Positions 34,656 through 44,895 of a stretch of DNA of 64,000 bases are shown piece by piece. Position numbers and translations under genes: made by a program. Positions within the stretch are counted from its first letter, which is position 1; every line of letters begins with the position of its first letter. Source of the stretch: Chryseobacterium sp. JM1 (lineage in GTDB: Bacteria; Bacteroidota; Bacteroidia; Flavobacteriales; Weeksellaceae); contig NZ_JPRN01000002.1 in assembly GCF_000737715.1 (NCBI RefSeq), positions 1-64,000 of the forward strand. The letters run 5' to 3'. A model generated the notes under the pieces. The model ran no database searches, was not told the origin of the DNA, and saw nothing but the letters and a program-made list of their open reading frames with translations.

Positions 34656-36083
34656 TTAAGCACCAAACCCAGGGTTAGGCGTTACCAATGTTCCAGGAAC
34701 GTTAATTTCGTTTCTAGGAATAGGGAATGTTAATAATGGGTTTCCTACATTTCTTACAGTACCAGCAGCACCGCTAGAGCTTCTTTGAATAACCGGTTGA
34801 TTTCTTCTTAATAAATCCCAATATCCAAATCCTTCTCCTACAAGTTCTTTCTGTCTTTCAGTATAAACATTGTCTAATGTAAGTGTCACTGCAGGTGCTA
34901 AAGCTCCTGTAGCTCTTCCACGTCTAGCCTGAATCAAGTTGTAATAACCTATTGCAGTTGCAGGAGTTCCTCCAGCCTGAAGTTCAGCTTCAGCACCGTT
35001 TAATAATACTTCTTCGTATCTCACAACGTGAATATTGTCAAAACTGTTTACATATTTACCGTTAAGAACGTTTGCTGTTGAAATCACGGTTCCTCTCACG
35101 TCATCTGCAATATAAGAAAGTCTTAAAGCAGGAACAACTTTCATGTTTCCGTATCCGTTTGGAGCAAGGTTTAATTTATTAGAAGTAGACGTTGTTCCCA
35201 AGTCATTAGTAGAACCAACTACAACTTCAAAAATTGAATTCACAGCAGAGTTTGCTTTTGAGAAACTAGAAGAAAAATCAGCTGCAGGAACAACAGAATA
35301 TCTGCCTGAAGCAACAATTTCAGCAACCAGCGTTCTCACTTTAGCGTAATCACCTTTGTATAGATAGTATCTGGTCATTAATGCCTTCACACCAAACTGG
35401 TTAATTTCTGCTCTATTCGTATGTATACTGGTTGTTGGAGTTCCCATTAAGGAAAGTGCCTTATCAAAATCCGCTTCGATCTGAGCTCTTGTTTCTGCTA
35501 CAGTAGAACGGGCTTGTTTAGCTTCTGCGTTGAAAACTGTAGGAACCACTACTCCTGTAGTACCTCCAGCATACTCCTGTCCAAACATTCTCAATAAGTC
35601 AAATAAAGCTAAAGCTCTTGAAGCATAAGACTGCCCCATTAAGTAGTTAGCTCTTGCCTGAATCACAGCAGGATCCTGAGACTGCTTCCATGTTAACTGT
35701 CCTGAAGGCACATTATTAATTACAATATTAGCCTTTGCAATCACTTTATACATTTCTGCATACGGTCCGGAAGAATACTGATCTGCTGCTGTCATAGAAT
35801 AGGAAGCAACGGTCTGGTAATAACCTGCACCATTAGCAAAGTCAGAATACATATTATTACTTCTCAATTCTCCGATCATTGTGAAATCACATCCATAGTA
35901 AGAAGCATTTCTCATAGACAAATACTGTCCTTTAACAAAAGCATCTAATTCTTCAATGGTATTTAATGGTGACTGTTGAACCTGCTGAAAGAATTCAGTT
36001 TCAATGAAGTCATCACTACATGACGTTAATGTTGCAGTTGATATAACTGCTAACATTCCATATTTTAAAATATATTTTTTCAT
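34656..36083 (-). CDS. RagB/SusD-family nutrient-binding lipoprotein
   Basis: The 475-residue outer-membrane lipoprotein (TATLTSC, Cys near residue 22) has the SusD pattern: YLMGQSYASRALALFDLLRMFGQEY, TRYYLYKGDYAK, and TERQKELVGEGFGYWDLLRRNQP. It follows its SusC partner by 10 bp. No carbohydrate enzyme lies beside the pair, so the nutrient is unknown. Confidence 0.93.
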   Translation of the reverse strand: MKKYILKYGMLAVISTATLTSCSDDFIETEFFQQVQQSPLNTIEELDAFVKGQYLSMRNASYYGCDFTMIGELRSNNMYSDFANGAGYYQTVASYSMTAADQYSSGPYAEMYKVIAKANIVINNVPSGQLTWKQSQDPAVIQARANYLMGQSYASRALALFDLLRMFGQEYAGGTTGVVVPTVFNAEAKQARSTVAETRAQIEADFDKALSLMGTPTTSIHTNRAEINQFGVKALMTRYYLYKGDYAKVRTLVAEIVASGRYSVVPAADFSSSFSKANSAVNSIFEVVVGSTNDLGTTSTSNKLNLAPNGYGNMKVVPALRLSYIADDVRGTVISTANVLNGKYVNSFDNIHVVRYEEVLLNGAEAELQAGGTPATAIGYYNLIQARRGRATGALAPAVTLTLDNVYTERQKELVGEGFGYWDLLRRNQPVIQRSSSGAAGTVRNVGNPLLTFPIPRNEINVPGTLVTPNPGFGA

Positions 36084-36093
36084 TTTTTACTAA

Positions 36094-38934
36094 TTAAAAT
36101 TGAATATTAAACCCTAGTGAATAAGTTTTTTGAACCGGCAAGTTAAGGTTATTGGTTGAGTTCAAGTTGTTTTCAGGGTCAAACTTAAGGTTCTTATCAT
36201 AACGGTGTGTCAGGATATTGTTCCCTTGAGCATATACTTCAAAACCTTGAAGCCCTGTTCCTTTTAACATCTTAGCATCAAATTTATATCCAACTCTGAT
36301 GTTGCTTAGTCTTAAATAATCTGTTTTCGCCAAGAACCTTGTTGAAGTTCTGTTTGAGTTCGTTGCGTTATTATATATCGGTCTTGGATTCGCAGCGTTT
36401 GGATTGGAAGGAGTCCAGAAATCAAGTGCATCTGTAGAACCAGGATAAGAATAAGTATACTGACCATCAGACTGAGTATAAGATCCCCAATCGTTTAGTA
36501 CTCTACCACCAAATCCGAATGTTCCTAAAGCAGATAGCGTAAAGTTTTTGTATGCTACATTAAGGTTTACCCCTCCAAATACATTTGAATAAGATCTTCC
36601 CTGTACGGCAAGTGCTGCATCTGCATATTTGTTGGTAGTTTCTCCATCCATACCGTTTTTATACCATAATGGATCTCCGTTTGTAGGATCTACTCCTGCC
36701 CATTTTCTGATATAGAAAGTACCGATTCCTTCACCTTCTCTAAGGATAGTAGCGCCTGAAATCACGTCCTGACCACCATATAGTGATGTAATTTCGTTTT
36801 TCAGGGTACTTAAGTTACCACCAATGCTAAGGCTGAAATCGTCTTTTCTGATTACATCATAGTTCACAGTAAATTCAAATCCTTTGTTTACCAATGATCC
36901 TACGTTGATATCTTTGAAAGGATATGTTGGAGTAGTTTCAGCAGGTAATCCCTGAGATAACTGTAAAGGCACACTGAATACTAAGTCTTCAGTCTTCTTG
37001 TTATAATATTCAGCCGTAACGGTAAGTCTGTTTTTGAAGAAGCCCATATCAAGACCAAAACTCAAAGGTTTTACAGTTTCCCATTTTAGCTCACGGTTAA
37101 AAGTATATCTTGGAGCTCCGGCAGGCTGGTCATTATAGTTTCCTGTATACTGGAATAAAGAGTAAGGAATACTGGTAATACTATTACCTACTTTACCATA
37201 AGATCCTCTGAATTTAAATTGAGAAATTTTGTCCCAGTCTTTAACAAACTGCAGTCTTGCCAAATCAACTCCGGCACCTACTGAATAGAAAGTTCCCCAT
37301 TTCTGCCCCGGTGTAAAGTTTGATAATGCATCTCTTCTAACGGAAGCATCAATTAAGATCAATTTATCATAGTCATAGTTCAATACACCGGCATAACCGT
37401 TTCTTGAACTTACAGATCTATCACCTGTTGCATAGATCGGCTTAATGAAGTTACTTAATGTTTCAAGGTTTGGAGAACCTACGTTCACGCCTTGTCCTGC
37501 AACAGCTCTGTAATTTCTTTGGTAAGCTTCCTGAATAGCCGAGATATTGAATCTGTTTTTGTCTCCTAACTTAAAGTTATAGTTAACAATGTTCTGTAAG
37601 TTCCAGTTGAAGTATCTTGCAGTAGTTTCAGTTTTTCTACCATTTACCTGGTATCCGTCACCATGAACCGGGTTATAATACGTATCATTTTCGATGTTGT
37701 TATATTCAGCTCCGAAAACTACTCTGTATGATAAGTTCTTTAAGATCTGATATTCTCCATATACGTTACCGAATACTCTTGCCGTAGAAGCTCTGAAGTA
37801 GTTATTATCCTGTACATAACCAGAGTTGAATAAGTTGTTACTTAATCTTCCGCTGTTACCCAGGTAATAAGTTCCGTCCGGATTGTAAGCCTGGTCTGTA
37901 GGTCTTGCAAATAATTCAAATAAGATTGGGTTTGCAAATCCACCTCCGTTTGGAAGGGTATTGATTCTACTGTATGAAAGCTGAACATCTGTACCAAACT
38001 TGAATTTATCTGTAGCTTTAACGTCTACTTTTGTGGTAAAACCTAAACGTTTGAAGTCAGATCCTTTCAATTCACTTTCCTGAAGGAAATAGTTAGCAGA
38101 GTTATAATAAGTAATTTTATCATTTCCACCGCTGATAGATGCATTTACTGAATTCTGATACCCGCTTCTGCTGGTTACATCTCTCCAGTTTGTATTATTA
38201 GTTGTAGTAAATATCTGCTTTGGTGCAGCTCCGTATAAACCAGCTATCATATCTGCATATACCCCCTCAGGAGTTGTTGTAGGATCTGCATTAGCAAAAG
38301 CATAAGATAATATATGTCTATACTGCTCTGTATTTAAGCCTTTCATTCCTTCAATAGCACGGGAGTTTGTCCCCGATTCGAAGTTTAATGAAATTTTTGG
38401 TTTACCTTTTTTTCCTGATTTTGTGGTAATCACAATTACCCCAGCACCTGCATCCGCTCCATATACTGCTGTTGAAGCAGCATCCTTAAGAACTGTTACA
38501 CTTTCAATATCATCACTGTTAAGGTTGGCAAGGATGTTTGCAGTAGTAGCTCCACTTGTTAAATCCCCACTCTGTACTCTAATACCGTCAACCACATAAA
38601 TAGGGTTCACACCACCATTTACAGAAGTGATACCTCTTACACGAACTGATGCAAAACCTCCAGGCTGCCCGGAAGCATTACCTGTCTGAACACCAGAAAC
38701 CCTACCTTGAAGCATTTTATCAACTGACGCTACAGGAACATCCTTGATTGCGTCACTCTTCATTGTACCTACAGATCCGGTTAATTCCTGCACTGTCTTC
38801 TTTTGTCCGAATCCAACCATTACTACTTCTTCAATCTCTGTAGTAGCTGTGTCTTTTTTCGTCTTTTGCGCAGAAGCAACTTGTCCTAAGAAGAACAATG
38901 CCCCAACACTTAATACACGTAGTTTAACATTCAT
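36094..38934 (-). CDS. SusC/RagA-family TonB-linked outer-membrane receptor
   Basis: The 946-residue protein has a signal peptide (ending ASAQ, about residue 23), a TonB-box-like EIEEVVMVGFGQ, a plug with ASGQPGGFASVRVRGITS and NPIYVVDGIRV, and a barrel ending SLGFNIQF. As with the other SusC here, the N-terminal carboxypeptidase-regulatory domain is absent. It forms an operon with the SusD-like gene. The 38.9-39.0 kb upstream region has a near-consensus promoter and a perfect palindrome but no riboswitch. Confidence 0.93.
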   Translation of the reverse strand: MNVKLRVLSVGALFFLGQVASAQKTKKDTATTEIEEVVMVGFGQKKTVQELTGSVGTMKSDAIKDVPVASVDKMLQGRVSGVQTGNASGQPGGFASVRVRGITSVNGGVNPIYVVDGIRVQSGDLTSGATTANILANLNSDDIESVTVLKDAASTAVYGADAGAGVIVITTKSGKKGKPKISLNFESGTNSRAIEGMKGLNTEQYRHILSYAFANADPTTTPEGVYADMIAGLYGAAPKQIFTTTNNTNWRDVTSRSGYQNSVNASISGGNDKITYYNSANYFLQESELKGSDFKRLGFTTKVDVKATDKFKFGTDVQLSYSRINTLPNGGGFANPILFELFARPTDQAYNPDGTYYLGNSGRLSNNLFNSGYVQDNNYFRASTARVFGNVYGEYQILKNLSYRVVFGAEYNNIENDTYYNPVHGDGYQVNGRKTETTARYFNWNLQNIVNYNFKLGDKNRFNISAIQEAYQRNYRAVAGQGVNVGSPNLETLSNFIKPIYATGDRSVSSRNGYAGVLNYDYDKLILIDASVRRDALSNFTPGQKWGTFYSVGAGVDLARLQFVKDWDKISQFKFRGSYGKVGNSITSIPYSLFQYTGNYNDQPAGAPRYTFNRELKWETVKPLSFGLDMGFFKNRLTVTAEYYNKKTEDLVFSVPLQLSQGLPAETTPTYPFKDINVGSLVNKGFEFTVNYDVIRKDDFSLSIGGNLSTLKNEITSLYGGQDVISGATILREGEGIGTFYIRKWAGVDPTNGDPLWYKNGMDGETTNKYADAALAVQGRSYSNVFGGVNLNVAYKNFTLSALGTFGFGGRVLNDWGSYTQSDGQYTYSYPGSTDALDFWTPSNPNAANPRPIYNNATNSNRTSTRFLAKTDYLRLSNIRVGYKFDAKMLKGTGLQGFEVYAQGNNILTHRYDKNLKFDPENNLNSTNNLNLPVQKTYSLGFNIQF

Positions 38935-38962
38935 ATTAACAAATTTTAATATATTTAATTCG

Positions 38963-38993
38963 CAAATATGTTAATAAATATTAACATCCACAA
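38963..38993 (-). promoter_or_regulatory. Promoter and perfect palindrome upstream of the second susC
   Basis: On the minus strand CATATTTG (38963-38970) is one base from TAnnTTTG and TTG (38991-38993) is 20 bp upstream. Between them GTTAATA-AA-TATTAAC (38970-38985) is a perfect 7-2-7 palindrome and a candidate operator. Confidence 0.5.
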
Positions 38994-39549
38994 GTATTAC
39001 ACTTCTGTAAGCAGATTGTTTTTTTTATATATTGTTTTTAACGATTCCGTGAAATAATAAAGATTAAGCAATAATATCCAGCTTTATTTGTATAAATATT
39101 TTTTTTTCACTATAGTTATTTTTTTTAACAAATTATTGTCACTATTAAGAATATTATTTAGAATCAATATAAATTAAATTAAAATGTTTTTTAACATTAA
39201 ATTGATACTATAAAAAAGTGGTTCTCATGTATTTATCACTAATCCGTCATTATTCTAATTTCTTTTGTACAATTGGTTTTCTATCATCTTATTCCTGATA
39301 TCTGCCTTCAATATAAGTACAGATCATTTAGATTTGCCCCAACATACGGTTTGTTTCGGAAAACATTTATTATAGGTTGTTTCTTTAAAAAAAACCTGTC
39401 CCCTTTCAGTTGAGTCATTTTGCTTATCAGTTTCTCATATTTTAACATTTAAGTTGCAGAAATTAATCACTCATTATTGTCTCAAATTATCAATATCAAA
39501 AACAAGATATAGTATTGATAAAAATTAAATAAATAACAGGAAACAAAAA

Positions 39550-39573
39550 AACCACCTTCCTAAGAAAGTGGTT
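39550..39573 (-). terminator. Terminator of rimP-nusA-infB
   Basis: On the minus strand AACCACTTTC and GAAGGTGGTT pair over 10 bp with one G-U around TTAG, followed by TTTTTTTGTTT. It lies 24 bp past the infB stop. Confidence 0.88.
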
Positions 39574-39596
39574 TTATATTTATAGTTAGAAAACTG

Positions 39597-42572
39597 TTAT
39601 TTCAGCTTCTTCTTAACGGCTACCTGTTCGTAAACTTCAAGAATATCTCCAACTTCAATATCGTTGTATCCCTTCAGGTTCAGACCACATTCGTAACCTT
39701 TTGTTACTTCTCTTACGTCATCTTTGAAACGCTTCAAGCTTTCCAGCTCTCCGTCGAATTTCACGATACCGTCTCTCAGTACTCTTACTTTAGAGCTTCT
39801 CGTTACTTTTCCTGAAAGAACCATACAACCTGCGATTGTACCAACTTTAGAGATTTTGAATACTTCTCTGATCTCAACGTTACCCATTACCTGTTCTTTG
39901 ATTTCCGGAGAAAGCATACCTTCCATGGCTTCTTTCACCTCATCAATTGCAGCATAAATTACTGAGTATGTTCTGATCTCGATTTCTTCTTTATCTGCTA
40001 ATTCTTTAGCATTGGCACCAGCTCTTACGTTAAATCCGATGATAATGGCATCAGAAGCAGTTGCTAAGTTAACGTCAGATTCAGTGATCTGTCCAACTCC
40101 TTTGTGAAGGATGTTCACATTGATCTCTGCTGTAGACAATCTCTGTAACTGGTCAGACAATGCTTCTACTGAACCATCCACGTCACCTTTAAGGATAATA
40201 TTCAATTCTTTGAATTCTCCTAAGGCAATTCTTCTTCCAAGTTCTTCAAGCGTAGTATGCTTCTTAGTTCTGATAGAAAGTTCTCTCTGTAACTGCTCTC
40301 TCTTGTTGGCAATAGTTTTAGCCTCACTTTCATCTGCATATACTTTGAACTTATCACCTGCTGTAGGTGCCCCATCTAAACCTAGAATAGTAACAGGAAT
40401 TGAAGGACCGGCTTCTTTAAGGTTTCTACCTCTTTCATCAAGCATTGCTTTTACCTTACCGTGGTTCTTACCGGCAACTACATAGTCTCCTACTCTTAAA
40501 GTTCCTGTCTGTACCAACATGGTCGCTACATATCCTCTTCCTTTATCTAATGAAGCTTCAATCACAACACCCTGAGCGGCTCTATCCGGATTAGCTTTAA
40601 GATCAAGCATCTCTGCCTGAAGTAATACCTTCTCCAATAGAACATCCATATTGTTACCAAACTTCGCAGAAATTTCCTGCGCCTGAACGTTTCCACCCCA
40701 CTCTTCTACAAGGATATTCATCCCGGAAAGCTGCTGACGGATATTATCAGGATTAGCACTTGGTCTGTCCACTTTGTTCAATGCAATGATCATTGGTACT
40801 CCTGCAGCCTGTGCGTGAGAAATTGCTTCTCTCGTTTGTGGCATTACATCATCATCCGCTGCAATTACAATAATGGCAATATCGGTGATCTGAGCACCTC
40901 TGGCTCTCATCGCGGTAAACGCTTCGTGACCCGGTGTATCTAAGAATGTAATTCTCTGTCCGTTTTCTAATTTTACGTTGTATGCTCCAATGTGCTGTGT
41001 AATACCTCCTGATTCACCAGCGATAACGTTGGTCTTTCTGATGTAGTCAAGTAGGGACGTTTTACCGTGGTCAACGTGACCCATTACGGTTACAATTGGT
41101 GCTCTGGAAGAAAGATCTTCCTCAGTATCCATATCTTCTTCAGACTCTACTTCTTCTAAGTCAGCATCTGAGAATTCAATTTTGAAACCAAATTCATCAG
41201 CTACCAATAATAAGGTATCCGCTTCCAGTCTTTGGTTCATGGTTACCATTACTCCAAGGGAGAAACAAGCAGAGATAACTTCTGTAGGAGAAACGTTCAT
41301 TAAACTTGCCAATTCACCTACTGTGATGAATTCGGTTACTTTTAATGTTCTGTCCTGAGCATCAATCTCCTGCTGACGTTCGTCCTGTTCTCTACGGTAC
41401 GTTCTCTTATCTTTTCTGTGTTTAGCAGATTTAGATTTACCTCCTTTGTTGGTTAGTTTTTCAAGAGTTTCCTTGATCTGGTTTTTAACCTGCTCGTCGG
41501 TAAGCTCAACAGGCATGGTTCTTTGCCCTGGTCTGTTGTTGTTTCCTCCGCCTGGACCTTTCTTGAATCCGCCTCCCTGACCTGGTGGACGATTTCCCTG
41601 GTTATTTCCAAAACGGTTTCCTCCTGGGCCTCCCTGTCCTGGTGGACGGTTACCTCCCGGGCCACCTTGTCCTGGCGGACGGTTTCCTCCTGGGCCTCCC
41701 TGACCTTGAGGACGGTTGTTACCCTGACCTCCCTGGTTATTGTTATTATTTCCTGAGTTTTGATTATTCCCCTGGCCTTGTTGATTCGGGCCTCCCGGTT
41801 TTTCAATTCTCTTTCTTTTCTTTTTAGCGCCTGAACCAGGTTTTGGTGCAAATTGCGTTAAGTCTATCTTTTCACCTACGATCTTAGGACCATCAAGTTT
41901 CTGATAAACGGTTTCTATTTTCTGAGGTTCCTGAGATTCAGGCTCAGCTGGTTTTTGAGGCTCTGCTTTCTTTTCAGCAGCAGGCTCTGGCTGCTTTGGA
42001 GTTTCTTTCACAGGTTCTGCCGGTTTTTCCTCTTCTTTTTTCTCCTCCATTTTGGGTTTATCTTTTTTTACAGGTCTATTTCTAGATTCTATTTGGGACA
42101 GATCAATTTTATCCAGAACTTTGAATTCCTGCTTTTCAGGAGCAGCTTTTACTTCCGGTTCAGCCACAACTTCTTCTTTCTTCTTTTCTTCTACCGGTGC
42201 TGCCACAGGTACAGGTGCTGCTACGGGTGCAACAGGCACTTCTTCCACTTCAGGGGCTTTAGGTTCAAGATCTATTTTACCTAAAATCTTAGTTTCTGGT
42301 TTGTTTGCTTTAGCTCTTATTACTTCAGGGGTTTTCTTTTCCTCAATTTCCAGTTTTTCTTCCGGAACTTTGGTGATCACCACCTCATGGGAAGCTTTTC
42401 TTTGTTCACCGTCTTTGGCAAACTCAGCCTCCAATGCAGAATATGCCGCTTCTTCTAATTGAGCGTTAGGATTGTTTTCAACCTCGAAATCCTTTGACTG
42501 TAAAAATTCTACTAATCTGGACATCGAAATGTTGAATTCCTTAACCGCTTTATTTAATCTTATTTTTGGCAT
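39597..42572 (-). CDS. infB: Translation initiation factor IF-2
   Basis: This 991-residue GTPase brings initiator tRNA to the 30S ribosome. It has an IF2N region at the start ([22 protein letters not shown]), a long linker rich in Pro, Glu, Lys, then Gly/Asn/Gln, a second IF2N part, and the G domain with GHVDHGKT (residues 498-505), DTPGHE and NKVD. The Gly-rich part contains 11-residue repeats ([11 protein letters not shown]). It is the last gene of rimP-nusA-infB and has its own terminator. Confidence 0.97.
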   Translation of the reverse strand: MPKIRLNKAVKEFNISMSRLVEFLQSKDFEVENNPNAQLEEAAYSALEAEFAKDGEQRKASHEVVITKVPEEKLEIEEKKTPEVIRAKANKPETKILGKIDLEPKAPEVEEVPVAPVAAPVPVAAPVEEKKKEEVVAEPEVKAAPEKQEFKVLDKIDLSQIESRNRPVKKDKPKMEEKKEEEKPAEPVKETPKQPEPAAEKKAEPQKPAEPESQEPQKIETVYQKLDGPKIVGEKIDLTQFAPKPGSGAKKKRKRIEKPGGPNQQGQGNNQNSGNNNNNQGGQGNNRPQGQGGPGGNRPPGQGGPGGNRPPGQGGPGGNRFGNNQGNRPPGQGGGFKKGPGGGNNNRPGQRTMPVELTDEQVKNQIKETLEKLTNKGGKSKSAKHRKDKRTYRREQDERQQEIDAQDRTLKVTEFITVGELASLMNVSPTEVISACFSLGVMVTMNQRLEADTLLLVADEFGFKIEFSDADLEEVESEEDMDTEEDLSSRAPIVTVMGHVDHGKTSLLDYIRKTNVIAGESGGITQHIGAYNVKLENGQRITFLDTPGHEAFTAMRARGAQITDIAIIVIAADDDVMPQTREAISHAQAAGVPMIIALNKVDRPSANPDNIRQQLSGMNILVEEWGGNVQAQEISAKFGNNMDVLLEKVLLQAEMLDLKANPDRAAQGVVIEASLDKGRGYVATMLVQTGTLRVGDYVVAGKNHGKVKAMLDERGRNLKEAGPSIPVTILGLDGAPTAGDKFKVYADESEAKTIANKREQLQRELSIRTKKHTTLEELGRRIALGEFKELNIILKGDVDGSVEALSDQLQRLSTAEINVNILHKGVGQITESDVNLATASDAIIIGFNVRAGANAKELADKEEIEIRTYSVIYAAIDEVKEAMEGMLSPEIKEQVMGNVEIREVFKISKVGTIAGCMVLSGKVTRSSKVRVLRDGIVKFDGELESLKRFKDDVREVTKGYECGLNLKGYNDIEVGDILEVYEQVAVKKKLK
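41618..41750. repeat. 33-bp tandem repeats inside infB
   Basis: This part of infB encodes [11 protein letters not shown], then [11 protein letters not shown] twice, then a partial GGPGGN. The DNA repeats with a 33-bp period and a few silent changes. It keeps the reading frame, so copy-number change would lengthen or shorten the IF-2 linker without a frameshift. Confidence 0.75.
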
Positions 42573-42652
42573 CTATATTATTTACTATTTTTTTTAATTC
42601 TTAAAATTAAAGTATTTCTTTTTTACTGTTTATTAAAATTTATTTAAAAATC

Positions 42653-43888
42653 TTAATCTTCAAATTCTTCTCTTAGAATACGTTTAACATCTTCAATAGT
42701 TTCCTCTTCAAGATCCACCATATTTAAAAGACTTTCTGTATCCTTATCCAGTACTGATTTCGCAGTAGTAAGACCTACTTTCTTAAATTCATCCAAAATC
42801 CACTGCTCGATGTCATCGTTAAATTCTCTCAAATCAACGTCGTCATCCTCGCTAGCTTCTCTATATACATCAATTTCATATCCTGTCAACCAAGAAGCCA
42901 GTCTGATATTCTGACCTTGTTTCCCGATTACTTTAGAAATCTCTTCAACTGGTGTATAAACTAAAGCATAGTTTGAATCCTCGTTGATGTCAATTTTGTT
43001 GATGGTAACATTTCCTAAAGCTCTCTTTACCAAAATTTCAGCGTTTTTAGACCACTGAATAACATCGATGTTTTCATTTCTCAACTCTCTTACCACTCCG
43101 TGAATTCTTGATCCCTTCACACCCACACAGGCTCCTACAGGATCTATTCTGTCATCGTAAGCATCTACTGCAATCTTCGCCTTCTCACCAGGAATTCTTA
43201 CTACTTTTTTAAGCATAATCGTTCCGTCCTGGATTTCAGGAATTTCCAGCTCTAATAACTTCTCTAAGAATTTAGGTGCAGTTCTGGAAATAATAATCTG
43301 TGGTTTTGAACCTTTAAAATCTACTGTTTCAACAATAGCTCTGATATTTTCGCCCTTTTTAAAGAAGTCGGACGGGATCTGGTTTTCTTTTGGCAAAATG
43401 AATTCATTCCCTTCATCATCCAATAGGATCACGTGCTTGTGACGGATGTGGTGAATTTCTCCAATTACAATCTCCCCGATCTTGTCTCTGAACTGCTCAT
43501 AAAGCATTGCATTATTATGCTCCTGAAGTTTTGTAGCCAGGATCTGCTTTAAGGTAAGGATATTTCTTCTTCCCAATTGGGCAACAGGAATTTCCATGGT
43601 AAAATCTTCACCCACTTCAAAAGTAGGGTCAATTTTTTTAGCTTCAGAAAGTTCGATTTCCAGATCATCATCTTCAGACATCTCGTCCTCTACAATCGTT
43701 TTATTTAAAAATATCTGAAAATCTCCTTTATCAGGGTTCACAATTACATCAAAATGATCATCTGAATCAAATCTTTTTCTCAAAAGGGTCTTCAGTGAAT
43801 CTTCAATAATTGCCATAAGATCAATCTTACTGATCCCTTTTTCGTCTTTAAAATCACCAAAGGATTCAATCAACGCTATATTATCCAT
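42653..43888 (-). CDS. nusA: Transcription termination/antitermination factor NusA
   Basis: The 411-residue protein has the NusA N-terminal RNA polymerase-binding domain, an S1 domain (near GEIVIGEIHHIRHKHVILLD) and KH domains (GVKGSRIHGVVREL, VIGKQGQNIRLASWLTGYEID). It ends in a short acidic tail without the extra C-terminal repeats of enterobacteria. It acts on pausing and termination. It lies between rimP (15-bp gap) and infB (80-bp gap). Confidence 0.97.
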   Translation of the reverse strand: MDNIALIESFGDFKDEKGISKIDLMAIIEDSLKTLLRKRFDSDDHFDVIVNPDKGDFQIFLNKTIVEDEMSEDDDLEIELSEAKKIDPTFEVGEDFTMEIPVAQLGRRNILTLKQILATKLQEHNNAMLYEQFRDKIGEIVIGEIHHIRHKHVILLDDEGNEFILPKENQIPSDFFKKGENIRAIVETVDFKGSKPQIIISRTAPKFLEKLLELEIPEIQDGTIMLKKVVRIPGEKAKIAVDAYDDRIDPVGACVGVKGSRIHGVVRELRNENIDVIQWSKNAEILVKRALGNVTINKIDINEDSNYALVYTPVEEISKVIGKQGQNIRLASWLTGYEIDVYREASEDDDVDLREFNDDIEQWILDEFKKVGLTTAKSVLDKDTESLLNMVDLEEETIEDVKRILREEFED

Positions 43889-43903
43889 CTATTCTTTTTT
43901 CTT

Positions 43904-44371
43904 TTAAAATTTAATTACTACTAACGCTTTTTTTATCTCAGAGTAAGGAATTTCTTTTTCCTCCTCCACATCCACTTTCCCTTTTCCGACTTCTTTCGGT
44001 TTTCGGTAGCGTAAAATAAGTGTGATCTTCTCATCATCTACTTTGGCCAGTTCACCTTCTATTTTGGTAGCATCATTCAGCAATACCTCGATCTCTCTTC
44101 CAAAATTTTTCTTGAACTGTCTGGGAGCCGAAAGTGGCTCGCTCAGTCCGGCAGACATTACCTGAAGGCTGAAGTCATGCTCTTCACGGTCCATATTAAA
44201 CTCTATCGCACGGCTTGCATCAAGGCAATCCTGAAGAGTCACTCCATTATCACCATCCAGGATTACAGTAATGTCATCTCCTGTAGAAAATTTAAGATCC
44301 ACAAGAAACAAATCCTCCCTGCTATCAAGGAATTCGTTTAATAATTCTTCAATTCTTTTTCTAAACTCCAT
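43904..44371 (-). CDS. rimP: Ribosome maturation factor RimP
   Basis: The 155-residue protein is needed for 30S subunit assembly. It shows the family pattern: SREDLFLVDLKF, DGDNGVTLQDCLDASRAIEF, and MSAGLSEPLSAPRQFKKNFGREIEVLL. It is the first gene of rimP-nusA-infB. The leader has a strong promoter and a terminator-like hairpin. Confidence 0.95.
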   Translation of the reverse strand: MEFRKRIEELLNEFLDSREDLFLVDLKFSTGDDITVILDGDNGVTLQDCLDASRAIEFNMDREEHDFSLQVMSAGLSEPLSAPRQFKKNFGREIEVLLNDATKIEGELAKVDDEKITLILRYRKPKEVGKGKVDVEEEKEIPYSEIKKALVVIKF

Positions 44372-44403
44372 ACATTAAATATCTTGATTTACCAGTACGA
44401 AAA

Positions 44404-44424
44404 AAGGCTTTCTTCCGAAGCCTT
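44404..44424 (-). terminator. Leader hairpin before rimP (candidate attenuator)
   Basis: On the minus strand AAGGCTT and AAGCCTT (44418-44424 and 44404-44410) form a 7-bp stem around a 7-nt loop, followed by a TTTTT run. It lies between the promoter and the rimP start, so it should end transcription early unless read through. Confidence 0.7.
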
Positions 44425-44449
44425 CCCATTTTTTCCTGTAAATCCACTG

Positions 44450-44480
44450 CAAATATACGCATTTTTTCTAAAAAAGCAAA
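44450..44480 (-). promoter_or_regulatory. Promoter of rimP-nusA-infB
   Basis: On the minus strand TTTG (44477-44480), 19 bp, then TATATTTG (44450-44457) fit the Bacteroidota consensus exactly. Confidence 0.85.
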
Positions 44481-44863
44481 ATCTACTTAGTTATCAAGTA
44501 AATACCTTACAATTTTTCGTTAAAGTTACGGAATATGGGTTGGAGAGTTGGAGCGTCAGAGAGTTTCAGGGTTTCGGGATTCGGGGTGTGGGTTTATGTG
44601 TTTGAGAGTTTAAGAGTTTGAGAGTAAAGGGTTTTTGAGGTTGGCATAAGGAATTCGCAGTACAGAATACTAGTTGAAGCGTTGGAGGGTTTGATTGTTC
44701 TCAAATAATCATCTTAACCTAAACCTGAATCTCTGCCTCAGCCTTATCCTGAAATCTATCCAAAATTTACCATTCACTTGCGAAGCAAAATTCACCCTTC
44801 ACCTTTTTTAAATCTCAATCTCACGTTAAAGTAAATTAAACAAGCAGGTGAAAGTATTTTTAT

Positions 44864-44871
44864 TATTTTTG
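44864..44871 (+). promoter_or_regulatory. Promoter -7 element for ugd
   Basis: TATTTTTG matches TAnnTTTG exactly, 24 bp before the ugd start. A matching -33 TTTG was not seen. Confidence 0.5.
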
Positions 44872-44895
44872 TCTTAAAATTTAAAAACAGACATT

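Larger units (their letters stand above)
38935..39596. other. A/T-rich region between the second susC and infB
   Basis: Both flanking genes are on the minus strand. The end next to susC holds its promoter and palindrome, and the other end holds the infB terminator. The middle (about 39000-39540) is very A/T-rich with only short inverted repeats, such as AATGTT/AACATT near 39183-39198. No gene or known RNA was seen. Confidence 0.4.
44372..44895. other. Divergent intergenic region between rimP and ugd
   Basis: The part next to rimP holds its promoter and a leader hairpin; the part next to ugd holds its -7 element. The middle (about 44535-44700) has a G/T-rich, imperfectly repeated tract built of GAGAGTTTNAGAGTTT-like pieces on the plus strand, without a gene. 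A low-complexity intergenic repeat is the likely explanation. Confidence 0.5.

Noticed and set aside
41618..41750. Possible CRISPR-like array
   Set aside because: The repeats are direct, in-frame and coding, with no unique spacers.
41453..41851. 132-codon open frame inside infB in another minus-strand frame
   Set aside because: It is a product of the Gly-rich repeat DNA and reads as Arg/Glu/Val-rich low complexity; infB is certain here.
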